A DNA stretch of 64,000 bases, taken from assembly GCA_030141605.1 (NCBI GenBank), contig JAQGDQ010002407.1, positions 7,769-71,768 on the forward strand, given 5' to 3'. Below the pieces are notes generated by a model. That model had not been told where the DNA came from and searched no databases. It saw only the letters and a program-made list of their open reading frames with translations. Within the stretch, counting starts at the first letter, position 1. Every line of letters starts with the position of its first letter. This document shows, piece by piece, positions 9,126-16,691 of the stretch. The translations under genes and the position numbers were made by a program. The stretch comes from Tubiluchus corallicola (Eukaryota > Priapulida > Priapulimorpha > Priapulimorphida > Tubiluchidae).

Positions 9126-10133
9126 TCATTCCTGGCTACTACCCGGAAATTTATCACTGCCAAAATGGCGCATATACTGTACGCGCTCATAGTCAGATGG
9201 GTTCGCGCTATTTTCAAGGCTAAGTTTTCCCCTGAAGCTTTTAATATCTGAGTAGTGATGATTTTTCATCCATAAAGCAAGCTGTTGAATCATTTTTGAG
9301 ATTACAGGAATCCCGTGAATGTACATTGCTGAGACTACCTGGACAGCAGTTGCTCCCGCCAGCAGCATTTTTACTACTGTCTCCCAATTGTGTATACCTG
9401 TCGAGCTGATAAGGTCGCAATTGATTCGGTTAGACATCATACCAACCCACCTTAGAGGGAGTATGTACTCATCAGGGTGGCTAAAAGGGTTTGAAGTTAT
9501 TAGCGACTCCTTTTTGATGTCTATGTCCGGAGAGTAAAACCTGTTAAACAGCACCAATCCTTTTGCCTCAGTAAAAGATATTTCTTTAATCATTTTTCCC
9601 AGGCTTGATAAGTGTGGGCTTATTTTTACAGAGACGGGTATTTTAGCATTCAATGCAACTCCCGATATTATATCGAAATAGGTTTTTTCATTTTCTTCTC
9701 CAGATTGTGATATGTTAGAGGGAAGAATGAATATATTTAGTTCAATGGCATCGGCTCCCGCCTCCTCTATTTTTTGTGCAAAAAATGGCCACTCCTGGGA
9801 ACTGAGGCAGTTAATGCTTGCAATTATTGGAATATTGATCTCTTTTTTGGCATTTTTAATAAGGGTAAGGTATCTGGCGAGATTGTTTTCACGTATTTTG
9901 TAGTCGTAGTAATCGAGAAATTCAAGATTATTACTCATAGGGCCGAGTTTACTGAACTCTTCAGCATATTCGGCATATATCTCCTCTTCAAATATCGATT
10001 TTAAGACAATAGCTCCTGCTCCTGCCTTTTCAATTTTCCTGAGATTATCTATTGAGTTTGTAAGGCCACAGCTTCCCGCAATAAGTGGATTACGCATCTC
10101 AATTCCAAGATATGATACTGACAGGTTTGACAT
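9126..10133 (-). CDS. Dihydroorotate dehydrogenase-like flavoprotein
   Basis: FMN-dependent TIM-barrel oxidoreductase of the DHOD/PreA family. The N-terminus MSNLSVSYLGIEMRNPLIAG and the phosphate-binding end (SSTGIHNWETVVKMLLAGA, then AVQVVSAMY) are typical. A DHOD in pyrimidine synthesis is possible, but this family is usually annotated only as DHOD-like and its substrate is unknown. The frame extends to a TTG at 10154; I start at the ATG at 10133, which aligns with the family start. It lies directly after nfnB and before the LysM gene, so it is co-transcribed with an NADPH/ferredoxin enzyme that could supply or take its electrons (inference). Confidence 0.8.
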   Translation of the reverse strand: MSNLSVSYLGIEMRNPLIAGSCGLTNSIDNLRKIEKAGAGAIVLKSIFEEEIYAEYAEEFSKLGPMSNNLEFLDYYDYKIRENNLARYLTLIKNAKKEINIPIIASINCLSSQEWPFFAQKIEEAGADAIELNIFILPSNISQSGEENEKTYFDIISGVALNAKIPVSVKISPHLSSLGKMIKEISFTEAKGLVLFNRFYSPDIDIKKESLITSNPFSHPDEYILPLRWVGMMSNRINCDLISSTGIHNWETVVKMLLAGATAVQVVSAMYIHGIPVISKMIQQLALWMKNHHYSDIKSFRGKLSLENSANPSDYERVQYMRHFGSDKFPGSSQE

Positions 10134-10155
10134 ATTCAAGTATGTTTTGTTCAAA

Positions 10156-11637
10156 CTATTTTTTTTCTTTCAGATAATTATGCATGTTTTCAGCTGCTTT
10201 TCTTCCATCTCCCATAGCAAGTATTACAGTTGCTCCGCCTCTTACAATATCGCCTCCTGCAAACATATCTTTTTCGGATGATTGCATTTTATTTTCATCA
10301 ACGACTATTGTTCCCCAGCTGGATGTTTTTAAAGATGGAAGGCATTCTGGCACTAACGGATTTGGAGATACGCCGACAGCGATAATAACAATGTCTGCTT
10401 CAAATTCAAATTCAGACCCCTCTACCGCAATAGGGCGTCTTCTGCCAGAGTCATCCGGTTTGCCAAGCTCCATACGTATAAGCTCTATCCCTTTTACCCT
10501 TCCGTTTTCATCAGCTTTATATTTAACGGGATTACATAGTGTATAAAATTCTATCCCCTCCTCTTTAGCATGTTTTATTTCTTCTATACGGGCAGGCATC
10601 TCCCGCTCTGAGCGCCTGTATATTATTGCAGCTCTTTTGGCTCCAAGCCTTTTTGCAGTACGCACTGAGTCAATTGCGGTATTTCCGCCTCCTATTATAG
10701 CTACATTTTTCCCATACAATACAGGAGTATCGTTTGTGTCATCATCAGCTCCCATAAGGTTTACGCGCGTAAGGTATTCGTTGGCAGATAGTACGCCATT
10801 GCTATTTTCGCCTGGGATGTTCATAAAGCGTGGGAGCCCTGCCCCACTGCCTATAAAAAAAGCTTTAAATCCTTCCTCCCGGAGTTTGTCAAATGACGCT
10901 GTCCTCCCAACAATAAAGTTTGTTTCAAATTTAACGCCCATTTTTTTCAGAATGTCCAGCTCAGTATCCACAATTGTGTTGGGCAGCCTGAATTCGGGGA
11001 TCCCGTATTTTAAGACCCCTCCTATTTCGTGAAGCGCCTCAAATACTGTTACGTCAAAGCCCCGTTTTATCATTTCGCCTGCAAATGAGAGGGATGCCGG
11101 GCCCGAACCCACTGCTGCCACTTTTACACCGTTTCTTGGAACCGCTTCAGGGACAGCCATCTTCCCGGATTCGCGCTCATAGTCAGCTGCAAATCTCTCC
11201 AGGTATCCAATTGCAACCGGCTCTTTGTCTAGTTTTGTAAAATAAAAGCATTCAGCTTCACATTGTTTCTCTTGGGGACACACCCTCCCACAGACAGCGG
11301 GTAAGGCATTGGTCTCTTTCAGTGTGGCAATTGCTTCCCCAAATTCTTGCCTTTCAATGTTCTTAATAAATTTTGGAATATTTATGCCCACAGGGCATCC
11401 CCCGATGCATGTGGGATTTGCACAATCCAAGCACCTGACAGCTTCTTTTACCGCTTGTTCTACAGACAGCCCTGTATTCACCTCTTTATTTTGTGACTTA
11501 GCCCTTGTCATAGGCTCAAGCTCGGGCATTAGCACTCTGTCGATGAGTGTGCGTTCTTTATTTTTGATGCTTTTCCGCAATTCAGCGCGCCATTCTGCAT
11601 CTCTCTCTTTTTTCAGATATTCAGGGGTTACTAGCAT
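10156..11637 (-). CDS. nfnB: NfnB-like large subunit (glutamate synthase small-chain family) of NADH-dependent ferredoxin:NADP oxidoreductase
   Basis: GltD-type FAD/NADPH enzyme. The N-terminal domain has two [4Fe-4S] Cys sets: C69, C72, C77, C81 and C116, C120, C126, C130. The FAD motif GSGPAS is at 177-182 and the NADPH motif GGGNTA at 316-321; AGGDIVRGGATV near the C-terminus closes the FAD site. On its own this would be called glutamate synthase small subunit, but no large GltB subunit is present, and the neighbouring FNR-like gene is exactly the NfnA partner. Together they would exchange electrons between NADH, NADPH and ferredoxin by flavin-based bifurcation. It follows nfnA by 177 bases with a short leader-repeat fragment in between. 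Confidence 0.85.
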   Translation of the reverse strand: MLVTPEYLKKERDAEWRAELRKSIKNKERTLIDRVLMPELEPMTRAKSQNKEVNTGLSVEQAVKEAVRCLDCANPTCIGGCPVGINIPKFIKNIERQEFGEAIATLKETNALPAVCGRVCPQEKQCEAECFYFTKLDKEPVAIGYLERFAADYERESGKMAVPEAVPRNGVKVAAVGSGPASLSFAGEMIKRGFDVTVFEALHEIGGVLKYGIPEFRLPNTIVDTELDILKKMGVKFETNFIVGRTASFDKLREEGFKAFFIGSGAGLPRFMNIPGENSNGVLSANEYLTRVNLMGADDDTNDTPVLYGKNVAIIGGGNTAIDSVRTAKRLGAKRAAIIYRRSEREMPARIEEIKHAKEEGIEFYTLCNPVKYKADENGRVKGIELIRMELGKPDDSGRRRPIAVEGSEFEFEADIVIIAVGVSPNPLVPECLPSLKTSSWGTIVVDENKMQSSEKDMFAGGDIVRGGATVILAMGDGRKAAENMHNYLKEKK

Positions 11638-11654
11638 CTATTAATATTTTATTT

Positions 11655-11685
11655 TAGCCCTTTGCAAAGAGTTCATTTTATTATA
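11655..11685 (-). repeat. Truncated leader repeat upstream of nfnB
   Basis: Only the 3' end of the element is kept: an A-rich stretch, ATGAACTCTTTGCAAAGG, then the nfnB leader. The ATG (11674-11676) opens a frame MNSLQRAKIKY that stops three bases before the nfnB ATG. Confidence 0.55.
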
Positions 11686-11814
11686 AAGGAGCAATTATTT
11701 ATGGGTTAGTTAACCTTTTTATCAGAAAGCCAAAGTACGAAAAACAGGTAATGCCTGAAAATTAAAAAGGAAATTTCGCTTTTTGTATGTGATATATCAT
11801 ACTGTTTAGCCAAG

Positions 11815-12645
11815 CTATATATTAAGTTTTTTAAAGTGCCTTCTATTTGCTTTTTCCTCTTCTTTTACGTAGCCCTCCAGACGCATTAGCATTTCATCAA
11901 AGTCAACTATGTGTGCATCAAATTCCGGCCCGTCCACGCAAGTAAATTTTGTTTCTCCTCCAACTGTAACCCTACATGCCCCGCACATTCCTGTGCCATC
12001 TACCATTATGGTATTGAGGCTTGCCTGGGTGGGTATTTTATATTTTTTTGTCAGTAAGGAAGCAAATTTCATCATAATTGCGGGGCCTATGACAATACAT
12101 TCGTCTACTTTCTCTCTTTCTATTATATTCTTCATCCCATCTGTAATCAACCCCTTTTCTCCGTATGAGCCATCGTCTGTCATAATAACAAGTTTGTCCG
12201 ACCATTTACGCATCTTCTCTTCAAGAATAATCAACTCTTTATTTCTCGCTGCAATAACAGATATAACTCTGTTCCCCGCTTTTTTAAATGCTTCAACAAT
12301 AGGGAGAAGTGGAGCTATACCCACTCCTCCTCCGGCGGCAAGGATAGTTCCGGTGTTCTCTATTTTAGTTGGCTTCCCAAGCGGTCCTACCAAGTCGGTT
12401 ATATGGTCCCCAGGTTCAAGGTTTGCCAGTTTCGATGAGCTCACACCAACCACCTGTGCTACCAGTGTGATTGTTCCCCTCTCTTTGTCCGCTTCCGCTA
12501 TTGTTAATGGAATTCTTTCTCCCGTTTTACCCACCCTGAGTATTACAAAGTTCCCTGCTTTTCTGGCCCTTGCAATTTTCGGGTTTTCAACAACCAGGCT
12601 GACAACTTTGTCTGAAAAAAACTCTTTTTTGACTATCTTATTCAT
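11815..12645 (-). CDS. nfnA: NfnA-like FAD/[2Fe-2S] subunit of NADH-dependent ferredoxin:NADP oxidoreductase
   Basis: Ferredoxin-NADP reductase-like subunit that holds the bifurcating flavin in NfnAB/SudAB complexes. The sequence shows an FNR beta-barrel with GERIPLTIAEAD (FAD), the nucleotide motif AAGGGVGIAPLLP, and a C-terminal [2Fe-2S] site MCGACRVTVGG...FTCVDGPEFDAH. The frame continues upstream to 12690, but those 15 residues (HRPQYGLKLL...) are encoded by the intergenic repeat; the ATG at 12645 (MNKIVKKEFFSDKVVSLVVENP) fits the family start. That ATG overlaps a stop codon of a short upstream frame (ATGA). Partner of the nfnB gene next to it. Confidence 0.85.
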   Translation of the reverse strand: MNKIVKKEFFSDKVVSLVVENPKIARARKAGNFVILRVGKTGERIPLTIAEADKERGTITLVAQVVGVSSSKLANLEPGDHITDLVGPLGKPTKIENTGTILAAGGGVGIAPLLPIVEAFKKAGNRVISVIAARNKELIILEEKMRKWSDKLVIMTDDGSYGEKGLITDGMKNIIEREKVDECIVIGPAIMMKFASLLTKKYKIPTQASLNTIMVDGTGMCGACRVTVGGETKFTCVDGPEFDAHIVDFDEMLMRLEGYVKEEEKANRRHFKKLNI

Positions 12646-12676
12646 ATAATCGGTGATAAGTAATTTAAGTCCATAC

Positions 12677-12806
12677 TGAGGCCTATGCAAAGCCTATGTT
12701 TATATTAATGTTTTCGTCAAAGTTCCTTTTAAAGCCTCCTGTATATCCTAGGTTTTCACTGAGCTTCCCTCAATCTGGAGTAAAATACTTTCACTTTGCA
12801 AAGGTC
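12677..12806 (-). repeat. Leader repeat upstream of nfnA
   Basis: Begins GACCTTTGCAAAGTGAAAG and keeps CTCAGTGAAAACC, GAGGCTTTAAAAGG and GACGAAAACATTAAT. The usual terminal ATGAGC is ATAGGC here, so the conserved start codon is lost. A different short frame (ATG at 12674) instead ends in a four-base overlap with the nfnA ATG. Confidence 0.7.
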
Positions 12807-12894
12807 TTACTCTTTTCACCTGCGTGGCGGTATCAATTCAAGGAAGACTTTTTCTCTGAGCTGAAAAAAGCCCAGGTACATTATGGCACCATGT

Positions 12895-13320
12895 TTATTT
12901 TTCTTCCTTATTATTGCCTTCCTGCTTTTTATCCTCTTCCTCAAAGTTTAAAAGCCCCTTTTCCTGAAGTATGTTATACCATGCTATCACTTTTTTGATA
13001 TCGGAGATATAAACCCTGTCTTTATCATAACCCGGCAATGCCTTTTCAAAGTACTCCCGCAGCTCCTCTATCTCCGATTTATGGTTTATGGCTTTACCTC
13101 CGCTCTCTTTTTCAAAAATGTTTTTGAACACATCATTTAGAGGCACATCTTCCTGAGTTGTAAAAATGGCGATATCTTCGAGGGCAGTCATTTTTGAGCT
13201 GGGAAAGGCGGGAGACCGCTTCCCTGTCAGAAGAGATTCTACTATTATACTGTTTTTCCCTTCGGATATCGACTTGAAAAGCCCGGGTTGACCGGGTATT
13301 GTCAAAATACCTTTTAGCAT
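12895..13320 (-). CDS. DUF5606 protein (conserved Bacteroidota protein of unknown function)
   Basis: 141 residues beginning MLKGILTIPGQPGLFK, the hallmark of DUF5606, a single-domain cytoplasmic family restricted to Bacteroidota. Residues 1-60 look like a beta-rich domain (SIIVESLLTGKRSPAF), 60-120 are mainly helical (YISDIKKVIAWYNILQEKG), and the tail is a charged Lys/Glu run (KKQEGNNKEEK). No signal peptide or membrane segment. No function known. It has its own long upstream region (13321-13884), shared with the divergent permease gene, which carries a leader repeat about 215 bases before the start. Confidence 0.85.
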   Translation of the reverse strand: MLKGILTIPGQPGLFKSISEGKNSIIVESLLTGKRSPAFPSSKMTALEDIAIFTTQEDVPLNDVFKNIFEKESGGKAINHKSEIEELREYFEKALPGYDKDRVYISDIKKVIAWYNILQEKGLLNFEEEDKKQEGNNKEEK

Positions 13321-13536
13321 AATTATTTACCTTTTGTACAAAATATTAGGGTGGCAATATAGGTAAAAATCCCCACTTTTATACCGCATGCAGTTTTTTA
13401 TATTCCAACGGAAAGTCCTTGCTCTCACGCTAATGAGTAGCAGGCTAAATTTGGGTCCATTCTGCTCCTAAAAAAGGGAGAAGCTATAGAGGAATAAGCT
13501 AGTGTTTGATTCAAAAGTTTGAGAGTATTTTTATTA

Positions 13537-13662
13537 AGCCTTTATGGGGCTAATCTCTTTATCAATATTTTCATGAAGCCCCCTCATTTACGTCAGTAAT
13601 CTGCAATTTTTCAGCGAAGTTTTTCAGTTTGATCCAAAATGTTTCGCTTTGTAAGAGCCTCG
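13537..13662 (-). repeat. Leader repeat facing the DUF5606 gene
   Basis: Starts GAGGCTCTTACAAAGCGAAA and keeps ACATTTTGGATCAAACTGAA, GCAGATTACTGACGTAAATG and CATGAAAATATTGATAAAG. The 3' end has ATTAGCCCC in place of ATGAGCTTT, so no start codon remains, and it lies further from its gene than other copies. Confidence 0.7.
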
Positions 13663-13702
13663 GTATGGATTTAAAGGGAAAATTTGTTATAATTACAGGA
13701 GA

Positions 13703-13769
13703 AAGCAGGGATATAGGGTTATTTGGCAATAAGCGCTGGCACTGATGTTAAAAGAGCGTTTCCCTGCTT
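13703..13769. other. Inverted repeat upstream of the TauE/SafE permease gene
   Basis: AAGCAGGGA (13703-13711) pairs perfectly with TCCCTGCTT (13761-13769) around a 49-base loop that itself contains the weak pair GCGCT/AGAGCG. It lies 115 bases before the permease start, on the side with no leader repeat, and could be an operator or structured leader. No family recognised. Confidence 0.4.
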
Positions 13770-13884
13770 ATAGGTATATTTAAATCTGAGGCTATTCATA
13801 AGGCATAAATCAACTGGGTAATTCCACTGGTTCGTATAGCAGAGTTAAAAGTTTTGTGAGCAGCTTCCATCTTTTTTTAAAAGC

Positions 13885-14631
13885 TTGGGCTTACTTGATT
13901 ATCTTTTTCTTATTCTTGCCGGTACAGGAGCAGGGTTTATAAATGTGGTTGCCGGAGGGGGGTCTTTAATTACGCTTCCGTTAATGATTTTTTTAGGTCT
14001 TCCACCTGTTGTTGCAAATGGAACTAACAGGCTTGCTTTGCTTGTTCAGAATATAGTAGCTGTTTCAAATTTCAGAGCAAAGAGGGTCTTCCCTGGAGCG
14101 TATGGAGTGCATCTTGGTATAACTGCCCTGGCCGGTGCTGTTATAGGTGCTTCTCTTGCGATAGATGTTTCAGAAAAGCTATTTAATGGCATTCTTTCCA
14201 TTATTATAGTTATTGTGGGAGCAATACTTGTATTTAAGCCTCCATTTCCCAACAGCGCTGTAGAGCACATGGGTAGAAAAAGGAAGGTTCTGGGGCTTAT
14301 ATCCTTCTTTTTTATCGGCATATACGGAGGCTTTATACACGCCGGTATTGGATTTGTTATAATGTTGGCCCTGGTTAAGATAAACGGATTCTCTCTCGCT
14401 AAAGTTAATAGTATAAAGGTGATGGTTGCACTTATTTATACTATTGCCGCACTCAGCATTTTTATTTGGGAGGGTGCTATTGACTGGAAAGCGGGCTTTA
14501 TACTTGCAATCGGGAATGCTACCGGAGGCTGGTTAGGCAGTACCTTTTCGGTTAAGCATGGGGATGTGTGGATCAGGCGAATAATGTTTGTAGCCATTGT
14601 GCTTATTGCTGCCAGATTATGGTTTTTTTAA
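13885..14631 (+). CDS. TauE/SafE (TSUP) family membrane permease
   Basis: Integral inner-membrane transporter of 248 residues with about eight hydrophobic segments, the usual TSUP size. The N-terminal helix carries GAGFINVVAGGGSLITLP and ends in LGLPPVVANGTNR, the conserved TSUP signature; the related C-terminal half has GGFIHAGIGFV. The family exports or imports sulfite, sulfonates or organic acids; the substrate here is unknown. The start is TTG at 13885, since no in-frame ATG lies upstream. It is the only gene in the arm interior that runs against its neighbours, converging on ornithine aminotransferase. Confidence 0.85.
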   Translation: MGLLDYLFLILAGTGAGFINVVAGGGSLITLPLMIFLGLPPVVANGTNRLALLVQNIVAVSNFRAKRVFPGAYGVHLGITALAGAVIGASLAIDVSEKLFNGILSIIIVIVGAILVFKPPFPNSAVEHMGRKRKVLGLISFFFIGIYGGFIHAGIGFVIMLALVKINGFSLAKVNSIKVMVALIYTIAALSIFIWEGAIDWKAGFILAIGNATGGWLGSTFSVKHGDVWIRRIMFVAIVLIAARLWFF

Positions 14632-15192
14632 AAGCTAAAGAGAGGGGGATCTCTCTTCCAAAATACAACCCCGGCCGCTTTTTGTCCAGGGGAAAAAAGA
14701 TTCTCTTTTGAAGTTCTACAAGTCAATTGTAAGGAGCCATTTCATAAAATTCGCCTACATCTATTTTTACATATAGTTGATATAGACGCGCTCAAGTTTT
14801 TCTAACTGTCCTAAAATAAAAGAAAATTAGTATACGTAAATTACTGCACTATCGATGAGCTTAAGTTTTCTATATCTGTATTTTCCAGTATAAGTTTTAA
14901 GAGAAAAGCAACTGAACAGCAGTTGTTTATATATAAGAAAGCATAAAAAACCCCGTGCTATTGTACTACAGCACGAGTTTAGATATCATTAGCAGTAGAA
15001 CTCCTGTCCCCCCCTTTCAATACTGCTTAATACTGCTTTTATTTGCCCTACCCCTGCCAATAGACAGGCTGCTGTTCATAAAGACTGTCATCAAGGCAGT
15101 TGTATATTCAGCTTTGTATAGAAGCAAAGAGGGATTTTGTACTTTTCGCAAATGTTACTTTTTGCGCGTGTGCGATGCAAGCTATTTTTTGC
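14632..15192. other. Convergent intergenic region (permease / ornithine aminotransferase)
   Basis: 561 bp, strongly AT-rich. It contains a terminator hairpin for the aminotransferase (14945-14980), a smaller hairpin CAACTG-aacag-CAGTTG around 14911-14927, and the direct repeat AATACTGCTT twice near 15018-15038 after a C-run. A weak AAGAGAG...CTCTCTT stem right after the permease stop may terminate that gene. No gene seen. Confidence 0.5.
14945..14980 (-). terminator. Rho-independent terminator downstream of ornithine aminotransferase
   Basis: On the minus strand AAACTCGTGCT and AGCACGGGGTTT form a stem with one bulge around GTAGTACAAT, followed by a run of six T. It is about 210 bases past the aminotransferase stop. 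Confidence 0.65.
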
Positions 15193-16407
15193 TTAAAATT
15201 GTTCAATTGTTTTTTTTATCAGTTTTGTTGCATTGATCATCTCCTGTTCTGTAATTATGAGAGGAGGGGTGAATCTGATAGTGTGTTTGTGAGTTGGTTT
15301 TGCAATTATTCCATTTTCTTTAAGAGCCAGGCACAGCTCCCATGCAGTTTTGCCATTGGCAGGTTGAATCTGGACGGCATTGAGCATTCCTTTGCCTCGT
15401 ACATCCTGTATTATATCTGATTTTATTTTTCTCATTTCCCCCCGAAATATTTCTCCCATTTTTGCTGCATTTTCAGCAAGGTTTTCATCTATAAGGGTAC
15501 TTATGGCAGCCATTGATATTTTTCCAGCTATAGGGTTCCCTCCATACGTAGATCCGTGCTCACCGGGTTTTATATTCAGCATAATTTCATTGTTGGCAAG
15601 TACGCATGAGACAGGGAACATTCCTCCTGAGAGAGCTTTCCCCAATACCAGTATGTCGGGTTTTACGTTTTCATGTTGACACGCAAGCATTTTCCCTGTT
15701 CTGCAGAGCCCTGTTTGTATTTCGTCAGCTACAAATAGGACGTTGTGTTTTTTACATAGTTCGTATGCCCTACTCAGGTAACCGGAGTCTGGGACATAAA
15801 CCCCCGCTTCTGCCTGTATAGGTTCAACGAGGAATCCTGCTACGTGAGGGTTTTTTAGTTCTTTTTCAAGTGCGTCAATGTTGTTATACGGGATGTTAAT
15901 AAATCCCGGAGTGTATGGTCCATAATCATTATATGCATCTGGGTCTGACGACATTGAGATAATTGTGATTGTTCGCCCATGGAAGTTGCCATCGCACACA
16001 ATTATTTTTGCTTTGTCTTTGGGTACTCCCTTAGTTTTATACGCCCATTTTCGTATAAGTTTTATGGCTGTTTCGTCTGCCTCTGCGCCAGAGTTCATAG
16101 GCAGCATTTTGTCATAGCCAAATAGTTTAGACATGTACTCCTCCCACTCCCCCAGGACATCATTGTAAAATGCACGTGAAGTAAGTGCCAGTTTTGAGGC
16201 CTGTTCAGTAAGGGCGGCTACGAGCCTGGGATGACAGTGTCCCTGGTTTACTGCTGAGTAAGCCGACAGGAAGTCATAGTATTTTTTTCCCTCCACATCC
16301 CACAGGTATATTCCTTCTCCACGGTCTAGTACAACCGGTAGAGGATGGTAGTTGTGGGCTCCATATTCATTTTCTCTATCGATATAGTTTTTGGTTGTCA
16401 TTTTCAT
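15193..16407 (-). CDS. rocD: Ornithine aminotransferase
   Basis: PLP enzyme (class III aminotransferase) converting ornithine and 2-oxoglutarate to glutamate semialdehyde and glutamate in arginine/proline metabolism. Seen: the family start [35 protein letters not shown], the PLP-Asp motif [17 protein letters not shown] and the lysine motif [15 protein letters not shown]. The frame extends to an ATG at 16446, but the first residues ([13 protein letters not shown]) come from the 3' end of the intergenic repeat. I take the ATG at 16407 ([13 protein letters not shown]); 16401 is also possible. If the upstream ATG is used, the protein has a repeat-derived 13-residue extension. Confidence 0.9.
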   Translation of the reverse strand: MKMTTKNYIDRENEYGAHNYHPLPVVLDRGEGIYLWDVEGKKYYDFLSAYSAVNQGHCHPRLVAALTEQASKLALTSRAFYNDVLGEWEEYMSKLFGYDKMLPMNSGAEADETAIKLIRKWAYKTKGVPKDKAKIIVCDGNFHGRTITIISMSSDPDAYNDYGPYTPGFINIPYNNIDALEKELKNPHVAGFLVEPIQAEAGVYVPDSGYLSRAYELCKKHNVLFVADEIQTGLCRTGKMLACQHENVKPDILVLGKALSGGMFPVSCVLANNEIMLNIKPGEHGSTYGGNPIAGKISMAAISTLIDENLAENAAKMGEIFRGEMRKIKSDIIQDVRGKGMLNAVQIQPANGKTAWELCLALKENGIIAKPTHKHTIRFTPPLIITEQEMINATKLIKKTIEQF

Positions 16408-16432
16408 AGCAGCAGTTTTGTCGAGTGATGTT

Positions 16433-16545
16433 TTTGCAAAGTTCATATTTTTTAATGTTTTCGTGAAAGGTTTTCATTTGGGTTTAGGTAAGCTTGGGAT
16501 TTCATATCGTTTTTCCTCAATTCAAATTCGGATTGCAAAGGCCTT
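16433..16545 (-). repeat. Leader repeat upstream of, and overlapping, rocD frame
   Basis: Starts AAGGCCTTTGCAATCCGAA, is diverged in the middle, and ends with TTTCACGAAAACATTAA then ATGAACTTTGCAAAAAC. The terminal ATG (16444-16446) is in frame with rocD, unlike in other copies. Confidence 0.65.
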
Positions 16546-16610
16546 GCTTTTTACTTCCTTAGATGCAAGGGGTCTGTTTTTTCACGAGGATAAGTGTAGC
16601 AATAGATATT

Positions 16611-16618
16611 CAAAGGTA
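16611..16618 (-). promoter_or_regulatory. -7 box candidate upstream of the rocD leader repeat
   Basis: TACCTTTG on the minus strand matches the Bacteroidota TAnnTTTG box and lies just upstream of the leader repeat, so the repeat would be transcribed as 5' leader. No convincing -33 TTG. Confidence 0.35.
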
Positions 16619-16691
16619 AGATTTTTTGTTAGTTTTCTTTGTTCCTACCGGTCTATTTTATTCAACGTTACCCTATATTTGGTTGATCTTT

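Larger units (their letters stand above)
13321..13884. other. Divergent intergenic region between DUF5606 gene and TauE/SafE permease gene
   Basis: 564 bp. It holds a leader repeat facing the DUF5606 gene (13537-13662) and a separate long-loop hairpin (13703-13769) nearer the permease gene. The stretch 13321-13536 is AT-rich; the TTTTGTACAAAAGG sequence just before the DUF5606 start may be part of its promoter. No coding potential recognised. Confidence 0.5.

Noticed and set aside
10156-11637. Glutamate synthase small subunit as the primary call
   Set aside because: No large GltB subunit is nearby, and the FNR-like partner makes the NfnB role more likely, although GltD-type fold similarity is real.
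11909-12649. 246-codon open frame on the strand opposite nfnA
   Set aside because: It is exactly antisense to a gene with clear FAD and [2Fe-2S] motifs and has a Ser/Pro-rich, low-complexity composition typical of a shadow frame. The same holds for its mirror at 54618-55358.
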